DNA from: Bacillota bacterium
GTDB taxonomy: Bacteria > Bacillota > Clostridia > Oscillospirales > Acutalibacteraceae
Reading direction: 5' to 3'
NCBI GenBank assembly: GCA_023391275.1
Contig: JAEWBE010000049.1
Span: 1-14,836, forward strand
DNA length: 14,836 nucleotides
The notes beneath the pieces are model-generated. The model was given only the letters and a program-made list of their open reading frames with translations, was not told where the DNA came from and searched no databases. This document shows positions 7,840-14,548 of this stretch, one piece after another. The translations under genes were made by a program, and so were the position numbers. Positions within the stretch are counted from its first letter, which is position 1. Each line of letters starts with the position of its first letter.

Positions 7840-8370
7840 TCAGACGACAATAAAGTCGTTTTCCTGATCCATGTAGCCGCAAAAGACAAATAAACCGCAA
7901 AGAAAGTAAAAATCAACGTCATGGTATACCTCCAATTGCCAGCCGTCAAACAGTCCCTTGTGCGAAATAATTGCAAGGAGGGAATCTGTCTGTGCACGCA
8001 CTTCGTAGTCTTTGCAGCTGTGAAGAAACAGTTCATATTCACCCCAGATACTCGTAAGACGCACCTTGTCGACCTTTGGCGCACGGCACATTGGCCAGCC
8101 GTAAACGGCGGGGTCTTCTCCCTGCGCGTATTGGGGAATGCCCGTGGCTACGGTGTCCTGCCCGCGGCAGAGAAGGTATCGGTGAAAAAAAGCGTCGCCT
8201 GATTGCGCGGCGGGGACGGTTTCAATGTCCGTATGAAGCATTGTGCGGCCGTCAGGAGACAGAATCAGCTTGCACGGGCCGAGTATCCCATGGCTTTTTA
8301 TGGACGCCAGCTGTGTTTTTTCCTGCTCGCTTCCCGCGTAAAGGAATCCGGATTTCAAGGTTAAATGCAT
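7840..8370 (-). CDS. Uncharacterised 176-aa protein, possibly tubby/LURP-one-like, in operon with chromate transporters
   Basis: I do not recognise this protein with certainty. It starts MHLTLKSG and shows alternating hydrophobic/polar stretches expected of beta strands (LILSPDGRTMLHTD, VRLTSIWGEYELFLH, WQLEVYHD). It ends with a hydrophobic segment DFYFLCGLFVFCGYMDQEND. A beta-rich body closed by a C-terminal hydrophobic helix is the layout of the tubby C-terminal/LURP-one superfamily, so that is a tentative guess. The hydrophobic tail could instead be a membrane anchor. The frame is open to 8394, but ATG 8370 has GGAGG (8382-8378) at 7-base spacing. It begins 13 bases after the second CHR gene, so it is very probably cotranscribed. 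Confidence 0.72.
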   Translation of the reverse strand: MHLTLKSGFLYAGSEQEKTQLASIKSHGILGPCKLILSPDGRTMLHTDIETVPAAQSGDAFFHRYLLCRGQDTVATGIPQYAQGEDPAVYGWPMCRAPKVDKVRLTSIWGEYELFLHSCKDYEVRAQTDSLLAIISHKGLFDGWQLEVYHDVDFYFLCGLFVFCGYMDQENDFIVV

Positions 8371-8383
8371 ATAAGCGCCTCCA

Positions 8384-8947
8384 TTAAAACACATGGTAAA
8401 GAATCAGGCCGGCAACGCCCGCACCGGTCATCACGAGGATGGGATCTGTCTTAAATTTCCGCAGTACAAACAGCGCGGCGGCGAAGATTGAAATGGAGAT
8501 CAGGTCCATGCCGTTCCAATTTTTCGGCAGAGTTTCCTGACCGAAAAAAGCCATAAACAGGATGGACAGGCCGGCGGACAGGATCATGGCCACCACTGCC
8601 GGGTGCAGTCCCTGTAAAACGCCTTGTACGGTGGAAATATTTCGAAATTTAAAATAAAAGTACGCAAGCAGCAGAACAATAATACAGGACGGCAGCACGC
8701 AGCCGAGCGTCGCAATAACCGCACCGCCGATTCCCGCAATGCGGATGCCAACAAAGGTTGCGGAATTAATGGCGATTGGTCCGGGCGTCATTTGCGAAAT
8801 AGTAATCAAATCTGTGAATTCTGACAGGGTAAGCCAGTGGTTCTGCTGTACTACCTGATTTTGAATCAGCGGCAGGGCTGCGTACCCGCCCCCGATGCTG
8901 AACAGCCCGACTTGAAAAAACGACCAAAGCAATTGCAAATAAATCAT
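8384..8947 (-). CDS. chrA: Chromate transporter (CHR family), second half-size subunit
   Basis: This is a membrane protein of the CHR superfamily, whose half-size (about 190 aa) members occur as gene pairs and are thought to form a heteromeric anion exporter. At 187 aa it shows the family signature GLFSIGGGYAALPLI near the N-terminus and SQMTPGPIAINSATFVGIRIAGIGGA, followed by several hydrophobic helices. Its ATG overlaps the TGA of the upstream partner (ATGA at 8944-8947), so the two are translationally coupled. CHR homologues are named for chromate efflux, but the natural substrate in an anaerobe could be sulphate or another oxyanion. The family call is firm; the substrate is unproven. Confidence 0.93.
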   Translation of the reverse strand: MIYLQLLWSFFQVGLFSIGGGYAALPLIQNQVVQQNHWLTLSEFTDLITISQMTPGPIAINSATFVGIRIAGIGGAVIATLGCVLPSCIIVLLLAYFYFKFRNISTVQGVLQGLHPAVVAMILSAGLSILFMAFFGQETLPKNWNGMDLISISIFAAALFVLRKFKTDPILVMTGAGVAGLILYHVF

Positions 8948-9525
8948 AGGCCGCCATGCTCCTTTTCCGTTTTTTCACGGCGGATCGTGTCAACCGCGCC
9001 GAGCACGCCGCATACCAGGATGATCACAATAATATTCACATTAAAAAAATAAGTTGCGGTAAAAGCACCCACTAACACTAAAACAGGCAGCAGATGTTTT
9101 GTTCTCAGCACTTCACGGCCCATGGTGAGAATAACATCGAAAATGACAGCGGCTACGCCCGCCTGCATCCCCTTCATAATCAGGCTGACAACCACGTTGT
9201 CACGAAATGCCGTGTAAAACAGGGAAACAACCGACAGAATAACCAGCGGGGGCAGAACCGTACCCAAAATTGTTGTCATTGCGCCCGGCACGCCGGCAAT
9301 GCGGTAGCCCACAAGGATGGAAGCGTTGACTGCGATCGCACCCGGGGCGGATTGCGCAATTGCGGTAAGGTCAAGCATTTCTTTTTCTTCAATCCAGCCC
9401 AGTTCTTCCACAAACCGTTTGCGCATCAGGGGGATAATCACATAGCCGCCGCCAAAAGTGAACGCACTCAGCTTAAAGGTTGAAATGAATAATTTCCAGT
9501 ATAACTTTTTATCTTTTTTCATCAT
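8944..9525 (-). CDS. chrA: Chromate transporter (CHR family), first half-size subunit
   Basis: This is the partner of the downstream CHR gene and the first gene of the operon. It has 193 aa. The family signature appears as AFTFGGGYVIIPLMRKRF near residue 20 and IAQSAPGAIAVNASILVGYRIAGVPGA near residues 55-80. Hydrophobic helices follow, then a charged C-terminal tail ending TIRREKTEKEHGGL. The two halves share the GGGY, PG(A/P)IA and RIAG motifs, as expected for an ancestral duplication whose halves insert in opposite orientations. Two adjacent ATGs exist (9525 and 9522). AGGAG at 9535-9531 gives 5- or 8-base spacing, so the start may be one codon shorter. Confidence 0.93.
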   Translation of the reverse strand: MMKKDKKLYWKLFISTFKLSAFTFGGGYVIIPLMRKRFVEELGWIEEKEMLDLTAIAQSAPGAIAVNASILVGYRIAGVPGAMTTILGTVLPPLVILSVVSLFYTAFRDNVVVSLIMKGMQAGVAAVIFDVILTMGREVLRTKHLLPVLVLVGAFTATYFFNVNIIVIILVCGVLGAVDTIRREKTEKEHGGL

Positions 9526-9541
9526 CGTATCTCCTGCTATT

Positions 9542-9578
9542 ATTATACAGCTTGTATATTAATAAGTAAAATAGTATA
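9542..9578 (-). promoter_or_regulatory. AT-rich promoter region of the CHR operon
   Basis: On the minus strand a perfect TATAAT (9547-9542) lies 17 bases from TTTACT (9570-9565). A second -10-like TATACT is at 9578-9573. The first would place transcription start almost at the AGGAG of the first CHR gene, giving a minimal 5' leader, so the upstream candidate may be the one used. The gap 9541-9640 is otherwise AT-rich with no sign of coding. Confidence 0.4.
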
Positions 9579-9682
9579 ATTTTATGAATATAATAAGTAA
9601 TTTTATATAAGTTGAAAGATGAAATGACTTTAAGACACGTCAAATTTTTAAATAGAATACTCTTTTCCTGCAGTCCAAAACA

Positions 9683-9716
9683 GCCCGCAGGCGAAGGGAA
9701 ATCTCCGTCTGTGGGC
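9683..9716 (-). terminator. Terminator downstream of the SDR gene
   Basis: GCCCGCAGGCG (9683-9693) pairs with CGTCTGTGGGC (9706-9716) over 11 bp including two G-U pairs, around a 12-base loop. Read on the minus strand it lies just after the SDR stop (9737) and is followed by TGTTTTGG, a modest U-run. It is reasonably placed to end the SDR transcript before the CHR operon promoter. Confidence 0.6.
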
Positions 9717-9736
9717 AATCTTTTGAAATAAAATTT

Positions 9737-10651
9737 TTACGACTCGGTAATAACTCCGCCGTTTACATGAAGCACCTGCCCGGTTACGTAAGCGGAATCG
9801 TCACAGGCTAAATACACATAGGCTGGGGCAAGCTCAAAAGGCTGCGCGGCGCGTCCGAGCGGAACATCTTTGCCGAACTGTGCCACTTTCTGCTCATCAA
9901 AACTGGAGGGGATCAGCGGTGTCCAAACCGGGCCGGGCGCGACTGCGTTGACACGGATGCCGTCTTTTGCCACGGACAGAGCCAGAGAGCGGGTAAAGGA
10001 TACAATGGCGCCTTTCGTGGCGGAATAATCAATCAATGTGGCGCTTCCCTGATAAGCGGTAACAGAGGTGGTGTTAATGATTGAGCAGCCAGCACTAAGA
10101 TGAGGGATGACCGCTTTTGTCATATAAAAGCAGCTGAAGATATTGGTGGCAAAGGTTTCGTTCAGCTGTTCTGCCGTAATGTCTTCAAGTTTGATTTGCG
10201 GGTACTGCACCGCGATGTTATTTACCAGAATATCAATGCGCCCGAACTCCTGCATCGCTTTATCCAGCACCTGCTGTGCGCATGCCTCCTGTTTTAAATC
10301 GCATTTTACGGGGACGCACCGCCTGCCGGTTGTCTGCACCATTTGGACAGTTTGCTGCGCATCCTCCTGTTCGCTGTAAAAGGCGATTATAACGTCCGCA
10401 CCTTCTTTTGCGAATGCAGCGGCAACGGCCTGGCCGATTCCGCTGTCACCGCCGGTAATGATTGCAACTTTGTTTTCCAGCTTACCTGAGCCGCGGTACG
10501 CGGGGTTATCTGTTACCGGTTCGGGATTCATCTGCTGCTGGGAACCGGGTTGTTTGTTTTGGTGCTGCGGGGGAAAATTCGTCGGCGTACTCGCCGGGGC
10601 GTTTTCATAAGAACTTACTGCCTCGGGCATATTAATATCACAACCTTTCAT
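9737..10651 (-). CDS. SDR-family oxidoreductase (general-stress-protein 39/YhdF-like)
   Basis: This is a short-chain dehydrogenase of the group related to B. subtilis YhdF/GSP39 and E. coli YghA, which carry a polar N-terminal extension. From the chosen start it has 304 aa. A Pro/Gln-rich segment covers roughly residues 18-50. It is followed by the NAD(P)-binding TGGDSGIG (66-73), NNIAVQYPQ in place of the common NNAG, catalytic Ser196 in INTTSVTAY, and YSATK with Tyr209 and Lys213. The C-terminus is TGQVLHVNGG, a typical SDR end. The frame is open to 10801. I chose ATG 10651 because AGG lies 6 bases upstream. ATG 10630 is possible but its AAAGG would be about 13 bases away. The substrate is unknown. 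Confidence 0.9.
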   Translation of the reverse strand: MKGCDINMPEAVSSYENAPASTPTNFPPQHQNKQPGSQQQMNPEPVTDNPAYRGSGKLENKVAIITGGDSGIGQAVAAAFAKEGADVIIAFYSEQEDAQQTVQMVQTTGRRCVPVKCDLKQEACAQQVLDKAMQEFGRIDILVNNIAVQYPQIKLEDITAEQLNETFATNIFSCFYMTKAVIPHLSAGCSIINTTSVTAYQGSATLIDYSATKGAIVSFTRSLALSVAKDGIRVNAVAPGPVWTPLIPSSFDEQKVAQFGKDVPLGRAAQPFELAPAYVYLACDDSAYVTGQVLHVNGGVITES

Positions 10652-10803
10652 TTTTAACCTATTGTTACCCAAAACGGATGGATTCAATCCGGTGAATTTA
10701 TACTGCCATATCTGAATCATAAAAGAAAATTTATAAAGGGAAATGGCTGCGCATTTGGGAGCGCCGAATGTGGAAGCTGCCTCAAACGACAGGAGGATCA
10801 ACG

Positions 10804-11085
10804 ATGATTGTTGCCACAGCGGAAATCAGGCTTTATGCTCCGTGGGTACACTCTTTAAAGGAAAAACGTATGACGGTTAAGAGCATTCTTGCAAAGGTGC
10901 ATAATCAGTTTCAGGTGGCAGTTGCAGAAACCGCGGAAAATGATATGCACCAGACCATTGTAATCGGTCTTGCCTGTGTGGCGGGGAACACCGCGCAGGC
11001 GGACAGCGTTCTTGAACATGTGCTGAATTTTATTGAAGAAAATACGGAAGCGGAAATTACGGATATCCGTCGGGAAATAAGATAG
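10804..11085 (+). CDS. DUF503 family protein (YlxP-like)
   Basis: This small protein of 93 aa belongs to the DUF503/YlxP family, recognised from the N-terminal IVATAEIRLYAPWVHSLKEKRMTVKSI pattern and the block VAVAETAENDMHQTIVIGLACVAG. The family is often encoded next to nusA-infB-rbfA and is linked by context to ribosome maturation. Here it stands alone beside a divergent SDR gene, so context adds nothing about its role. The frame is open to 10768, but ATG 10804 has a full AGGAGG (10791-10796) at 7-base spacing, which decides the start. The 152-base gap to the SDR start must hold both promoters. Confidence 0.92.
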   Translation: MIVATAEIRLYAPWVHSLKEKRMTVKSILAKVHNQFQVAVAETAENDMHQTIVIGLACVAGNTAQADSVLEHVLNFIEENTEAEITDIRREIR

Positions 11086-11120
11086 GATGCGCTCGCGGGT
11101 ATGTGCCGGCCATAAAATAA

Positions 11121-11150
11121 GAACAGGGATTCAGTTAAGAATCCCTGTTC
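11121..11150 (-). terminator. 12-bp hairpin after DUF503, tail U-rich only on the minus strand
   Basis: GAACAGGGATTC (11121-11132) and GAATCCCTGTTC (11139-11150) form a perfect 12-bp stem with a 6-base loop. On the plus strand the tail is CCCCAAGC, without T residues. On the minus strand it is TTATTTTATG. The hairpin may still end DUF503 transcripts, but by tail it is better suited to minus-strand transcription arriving from the gene-poor stretch on its right. Confidence 0.6.
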
Positions 11151-11159
11151 CCCCAAGCT

Positions 11160-11500
11160 AGTATTTAATTATTTTAATGTGAGACATAAAGTAGTCCAAC
11201 TTCACCATCCCCCAACTTTCAAAGATGCTTTACAGCACGAATCATAATTGGTTCATAGACAGATCTATTCAACTCAAACATCTCCCAGCTTCAATTAAAC
11301 CTTTTGCTTGCTGTGTCAGGGTACTGATTCATTTCTGAATTATCTTCCGTACCCAATCGTTATTTTAAGCGATTTATCTGAATTTATTACTGGAATTTTT
11401 TAGCGGATTATAGTAAGATGTTATCGTAATCTTTATGAATTGATTCCATATCGTTGACAGTGCCTCCTGTTGGCAGGAATACCGGATACACGAAATTATA
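11160..11500 (-). pseudogene. Gene-free stretch; possible heavily decayed minus-strand gene
   Basis: No intact gene is seen in this 350-base AT-rich stretch. On the minus strand, one frame between about 11345 and 11160 reads protein-like segments (LTQQAKGLIEAGRCLS and later FESWGMVKLDYFMSHIKIIKY) broken by four in-frame stops. A second frame gives LNRSVYEPIMIRAVKHL. I cannot assign a family. A minus-directed hairpin (11121-11150) lies just beyond the last stop, which fits a former minus-strand gene. It may equally be chance reading of non-coding DNA. Confidence 0.2.
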
Positions 11501-11516
11501 AAACGGGAGATTTTGC

Positions 11517-11963
11517 ATGAACATTTTGGTAAGTTCCTGTCTGCTTGGGTTGAATTGCAGGTATTGCGGAACAGGGTGTGGGTGTGAGCAGGTGACCCGG
11601 TTAAGCGAAAAACACCACCTGATCCCTGTGTGCCCGGAGCAAATGGGTGGAATGCCGACCCCGCGTGCACCCGTTGAAATTGTAAATGGGAAAGCCATTG
11701 ACAATACCGGGAAAGATGTGACGGCACAGTTTAAAAAGGGAGCGGAAGAAGCGGCTAAACTGGCAGAATTGTTTCATTGCACCTGTGCGGTGTTAAAAAG
11801 CAGAAGTCCTTCCTGTGGCTGCGGCATAATTTATGACGGTTCTTTTTCTGGCAATTTAGTAAGCGGAAATGGATTCACAGCACAAAAATTGCTGGATGAG
11901 GGAATTCAAGTTGTAAATGAAAATACTCTTAATGAAATAAAGGCAGATGAATTCAAAAAATAA
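11517..11963 (+). CDS. DUF523 family cysteine-rich protein
   Basis: This 148-aa protein of the DUF523 family (related to E. coli YbbK-region and clostridial homologues) has no established function. It is recognised from VSSCLLGLNCRYCGTGCG at the N-terminus, VCPEQMGGMPTPRAPVE at about 38-54, and LKSRSPSCGCGIIYDGSFSG around 93-112. The conserved cysteines (8, 14, 17, 21, 23 and the SCGCG pair) suggest metal or cluster binding; that is inference. The ATG at 11517 follows GGGAGA (11505-11510). No strong promoter is obvious, though a consensus TTGACA occurs at 11454-11459 without a good -10 at the right distance. A perfect inverted repeat overlaps the stop codon. Confidence 0.92.
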   Translation: MNILVSSCLLGLNCRYCGTGCGCEQVTRLSEKHHLIPVCPEQMGGMPTPRAPVEIVNGKAIDNTGKDVTAQFKKGAEEAAKLAELFHCTCAVLKSRSPSCGCGIIYDGSFSGNLVSGNGFTAQKLLDEGIQVVNENTLNEIKADEFKK

Positions 11964-12002
11964 CGGAGTAAAAAGTTTTGTCTTGGAATAATTACTCCGT
12001 TA
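11961..12002 (+). terminator. Inverted repeat beginning in the DUF523 stop codon
   Basis: TAACGGAGTAA (11961-11971) and TTACTCCGTTA (11992-12002) are perfectly complementary over 11 bp, with a 20-base loop. The first three bases are the DUF523 stop codon. The tail (CAATACC) is not U-rich, so this is at best a weak or factor-assisted terminator or an mRNA-stabilising hairpin. Bases 12003-12150 hold no supported gene. Confidence 0.4.
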
Positions 12003-12165
12003 CAATACCACAATATAATTTAATCGGATTATTCTTCACTCCGGCCTTGCTTGATTATTCAAAGTCGACAGTTTTAACCGAAATAGACAAGACTTCCGAT
12101 TTTTCGGGCAAAGCTTGGAATGCAGAAAATAAAATGGTCATACGACCGGAAAGAAGGATATTATT

Positions 12166-12354
12166 ATGAAAGCAACTCTTGACAGAAGCGGATGTATTTC
12201 CTGCGGCCTTTGCCCGACAACCTGCCCGGAGGTATTCCGCATGGGTGACGACGGCGTAGCAGAAGTTTGGAACGCGGACGTACCGCCGGAGGTCGAGGAT
12301 AAAGCGATTGAAGCGCAGGACGGATGCCCTGTTTCAGTCATTACAGTGGAGTAA
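12166..12354 (+). CDS. Small [4Fe-4S] ferredoxin
   Basis: This 62-aa soluble electron carrier has Cys10, Cys13 and Cys16 (CISCGLC) and a distal Cys54 in GCPVSVI, the ligand set of a single [4Fe-4S] cluster ferredoxin. Cys20 (TCP) is a fifth cysteine whose partner for a second cluster is missing, so it is probably a disulphide or free cysteine. The rest is acidic, as usual for the family. The ATG at 12166 has AAGAAGG (12151-12157) at 8-base spacing. A good terminator follows at 12410-12447, so it is probably transcribed alone or with DUF523. The redox partner is not evident; the window also holds an iron-sulphur aldo/keto reductase, but on the other strand. Confidence 0.93.
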   Translation: MKATLDRSGCISCGLCPTTCPEVFRMGDDGVAEVWNADVPPEVEDKAIEAQDGCPVSVITVE

Positions 12355-12409
12355 GCAGGCGTGACTTTTCACGTATTTTAACTGGAATTGTTACAAAAAG
12401 TGATTAAAG

Positions 12410-12447
12410 GAGTGTATTTCAACAGGATTGGAATACGCTCTTTTTGT
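12410..12447 (+). terminator. Intrinsic terminator after the ferredoxin gene
   Basis: GAGTGTATTT (12410-12419) pairs with GAATACGCTC (12431-12440) over 10 bp including two G-U pairs. It is followed directly by TTTTTGTT. An A-rich run precedes the stem. This is a standard Rho-independent terminator. The remaining bases to 12600 show no coding signal and presumably contain the promoter of the next gene. Confidence 0.8.
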
Positions 12448-12616
12448 TATAAATAAATTCATTGCTGCGCGTATTTGCAGTATGGCCGCCTTAACCTGTG
12501 CTTTTTTTCATGTGGAGTTTTGGGGGCCGCCTTTCTGTTTCACGGCAAAGAATCAATCAATTTCGCTTTATTTATAAAACATGATACAATTTAGATTAAA
12601 AAGGAGAAGTGAAACG

Positions 12617-13396
12617 ATGAAATATTTTGTTGCCGATGCGTTTACCAGCGAACGATTCAAGGGGAACCCCGCGGGTGTTTGTATTCTGGACGAATGGCCG
12701 GATGATGATGTCATGCAGAATATTGCATTTGAGAATAATCTTGCGGAAACGGCATTTGTTGTTCCAAGAGAAGATTATTATGACCTCAGATGGTTTACTC
12801 CGGAGGAAGAAATTGATTTATGCGGCCACGCTACGCTGGCCAGCGCTTTTATCCTGATGAATTTTATTGATCAAAGTACCTCCGAAATAGAGTTCCATAC
12901 ACAAAGCGGAATATTAAGCGTGAAGAAAAAAGAAGACCTTTATGAAATGGACTTCCCTTCCAGAAAGCCGTATAAGATAGATGTCTCTCCCATAATTCAA
13001 GAAGCAATCGGGGTCGCTCCGCTTGAAGTTTACCAGTCAAGGGATTTGCTCGTGCTGCTTCAAACAGAAACGCAGGTGAAAACACTGGCGCCTGACTTCG
13101 AGCAAATGAAGAAAATACCCGGCTGCTTTGCCGTAATCGTAACAGCGAAAGGCGATGAAGTCGATTTTGTTTCCAGATTTTTTGCACCGGGTGCGGGCAT
13201 TCCGGAAGATCCGGTTACCGGGTCTTCACACAGTACATTGATCCCGTTTTGGGCGGAAAGACTGGGCAAAGATAAGATGACCGCACGCCAGCTTTCCAGA
13301 AGAGGAGGAACGCTTTATTGCGAGAATTTGAATGAACGGGTGAAAATAAGCGGAAATGCGGTGCTCTATTCAAAGGGTGAAATTTTTACGGAGTGA
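12617..13396 (+). CDS. PhzF-family phenazine biosynthesis-like protein (isomerase/epimerase fold)
   Basis: This 259-aa protein is of the PhzF superfamily, whose members share the diaminopimelate-epimerase fold and often act as isomerases. Blocks are FTSERFKGNPAGVC (9-22), NNLAETAFV with Glu44 at the position of the catalytic glutamate of PhzF, DLRWFTPEEEIDLCGHAT (56-73), and FFAPGAGIPEDPVTGSSH near residue 195. There are no other phenazine genes nearby, so it is one of the many stand-alone homologues of unknown substrate. The frame is open to 12581, but ATG 12617 has AAGGAG (12601-12606) at 10-base spacing and begins MKYFVADAF, the usual N-terminus. It converges on the minus-strand peptidase 38 bases after its stop. 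Confidence 0.93.
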   Translation: MKYFVADAFTSERFKGNPAGVCILDEWPDDDVMQNIAFENNLAETAFVVPREDYYDLRWFTPEEEIDLCGHATLASAFILMNFIDQSTSEIEFHTQSGILSVKKKEDLYEMDFPSRKPYKIDVSPIIQEAIGVAPLEVYQSRDLLVLLQTETQVKTLAPDFEQMKKIPGCFAVIVTAKGDEVDFVSRFFAPGAGIPEDPVTGSSHSTLIPFWAERLGKDKMTARQLSRRGGTLYCENLNERVKISGNAVLYSKGEIFTE

Positions 13397-13434
13397 TACT
13401 TTTTCAAATATGATTGCATGAAAGCAAAACTATG

Positions 13435-14124
13435 CTATTCCAAATACCGGATCGACGGTATTTTCAGCCATGCAAGCCAGCCGCGGCCCTGAAGCCTGGT
13501 TTTGACAACCCCTTTGGTGGTTGTCATGGATTCGATTACTTCACCCCGTCCCACATAAACGCCGATATGTCCATCCATCCATACCGCCAGCCCCGGAGTG
13601 TCGGGCATTGAATCCATGCCTCCTTTTTCCGTCGCGGCCTGGTACATTCCGTCTGCACTGAGGTCGGGCATACCATTGGTATTATAATTGATTGCGCCGG
13701 TTGCGGGGTCAAACCATCCATAGCCCTTGATTAAACCGGAACAGTCTGTAACACGGCGTCCCATCCAGTTCTTATAAATAAAACTGAGGTAGGGCGTAAC
13801 TTCATCCGAATAGATTTTTTTATGAGAATCAAGCAATGGCTGACTGAGCACCTGACCGTAAGTGCCGTAAACATAGCCCCATTTGCATCGCAGCGCGTTT
13901 TCTGCATATTTCACCAGATCAATATTGTTTTTCACGGCCGGATTGGTCAGATCTGGAATTTGAATTGCGGTATTGCGGCGCATATTATTGCTGCTGCGAA
14001 ATATGCCAAAAATGCCGAGCAGAAAAACAAACAGGATGATTCCGATCAGGACCGCTCCAGCGGCTTTCTGCGCCTGCTTACCGTTCAACGGCATAAAATA
14101 TGTTCTGTGAGGCTGTCTGTTCAT
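13435..14124 (-). CDS. Membrane-anchored NlpC/P60-type cysteine peptidase
   Basis: This is a predicted cell-wall peptidoglycan hydrolase or related amidase of 229 aa. A short basic N-terminus is followed by one transmembrane helix at about residues 22-42 (AAGAVLIGIILFVFLLGIFG), which would put the rest outside the membrane. The NlpC/P60 catalytic Cys128 lies in VTDCSGLIKGYGW and His186 in MDGHIGVYVGRG. The preceding WGYVYGTYG motif is the usual substrate-groove segment. The frame reaches a GTG at 14139 and an ATG at 14133, but GGAG (14137-14134) lies 9 bases from ATG 14124, so 14124 is preferred. A minus-directed terminator hairpin sits just upstream (14160-14187), so it is either its own transcription unit or attenuated. 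Confidence 0.87.
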   Translation of the reverse strand: MNRQPHRTYFMPLNGKQAQKAAGAVLIGIILFVFLLGIFGIFRSSNNMRRNTAIQIPDLTNPAVKNNIDLVKYAENALRCKWGYVYGTYGQVLSQPLLDSHKKIYSDEVTPYLSFIYKNWMGRRVTDCSGLIKGYGWFDPATGAINYNTNGMPDLSADGMYQAATEKGGMDSMPDTPGLAVWMDGHIGVYVGRGEVIESMTTTKGVVKTRLQGRGWLAWLKIPSIRYLE

Positions 14125-14159
14125 CTGCACCATCTCCACTTCTAATTTGTACGCAAAAA

Positions 14160-14187
14160 TACCGCTGACAATTTCTAATCAGCGGTA
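14160..14187 (-). terminator. Minus-strand intrinsic terminator upstream of the NlpC/P60 gene
   Basis: TACCGCTGA (14160-14168) and TCAGCGGTA (14179-14187) form a perfect 9-bp stem with a 10-base loop. On the minus strand it runs into TTTTTGCG. It follows the stop (14271) of the candidate 76-aa gene and precedes the peptidase ribosome binding site by only about 22 bases. It is either the end of the small gene or an attenuator in the peptidase leader. Confidence 0.7.
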
Positions 14188-14270
14188 ATAATTTCATAAT
14201 ATTATCTGCATAAGCGGAGCAAGAACTTTAGGCCTGAATCGCCGGGGAACCTGACGGCTTGTGCCTGCAG

Positions 14271-14501
14271 CTATTTTACTTTTCTTACGAGGCAGAATTT
14301 TGGGAAAAAGTGCTCACTTTGATAAACAAAGGGCGGGAAGTCATCGATTCTGTTCGAATCTTCTTCAATCCGGCTTTCATCAGACTCTTCCGGCACATCT
14401 GTTCCCTTTTCCTCCTGGGTACTTGTTCGGGTGCTCGTTCTTTGTATCATCCAATGCGGAATCGGATTTTCATCCGGATTGGAACAATTATATTTTCTCA
14501 A
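14271..14501 (-). CDS. Candidate 76-aa acidic hydrophilic protein, no recognised family
   Basis: I do not recognise this protein. It starts MRKYNCSNPDENPIPHW (TTG start), continues through a Thr/Ser-rich patch (QRTSTRTSTQEE) and an acidic stretch (EESDESRIEEDSN), and ends in an aromatic/basic tail (FPKFCLVRKVK). There is no signal peptide or membrane helix. GGAGG at 14514-14510 has ideal 8-base spacing to the TTG at 14501. The alternative ATG at 14516 overlaps that motif and has no ribosome binding site of its own. An AT-rich -10-like TATTAT (14547-14542) lies upstream, and a minus-strand terminator (14160-14187) follows. Support comes from start-site architecture only. A plus-strand frame covers the same bases but lacks such signals. 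Confidence 0.45.
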   Translation of the reverse strand: MRKYNCSNPDENPIPHWMIQRTSTRTSTQEEKGTDVPEESDESRIEEDSNRIDDFPPFVYQSEHFFPKFCLVRKVK

Positions 14502-14548
14502 TTTGGAAGCCTCCATTCAGCTTGTACAGTTTATTCGTTATATAATAT

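Noticed and set aside
7824..7861. 8-bp inverted repeat around the stop of the 176-aa protein, considered as a terminator
   Set aside because: It has a long 22-base loop containing the stop codon, an AT-rich stem and no U-tract, so it is too weak to call.
9509..9718. Minus-strand open frame (69 aa) spanning the SDR terminator and CHR promoter
   Set aside because: It reads through a terminator stem and AT-rich promoter DNA, with no ribosome binding site and a composition that reflects AT-richness.
11978..12169. Plus-strand open frame (63 aa) between DUF523 and the ferredoxin
   Set aside because: It has a TTG start inside a hairpin loop, no ribosome binding site, no recognisable motif, and it runs into the ferredoxin start.
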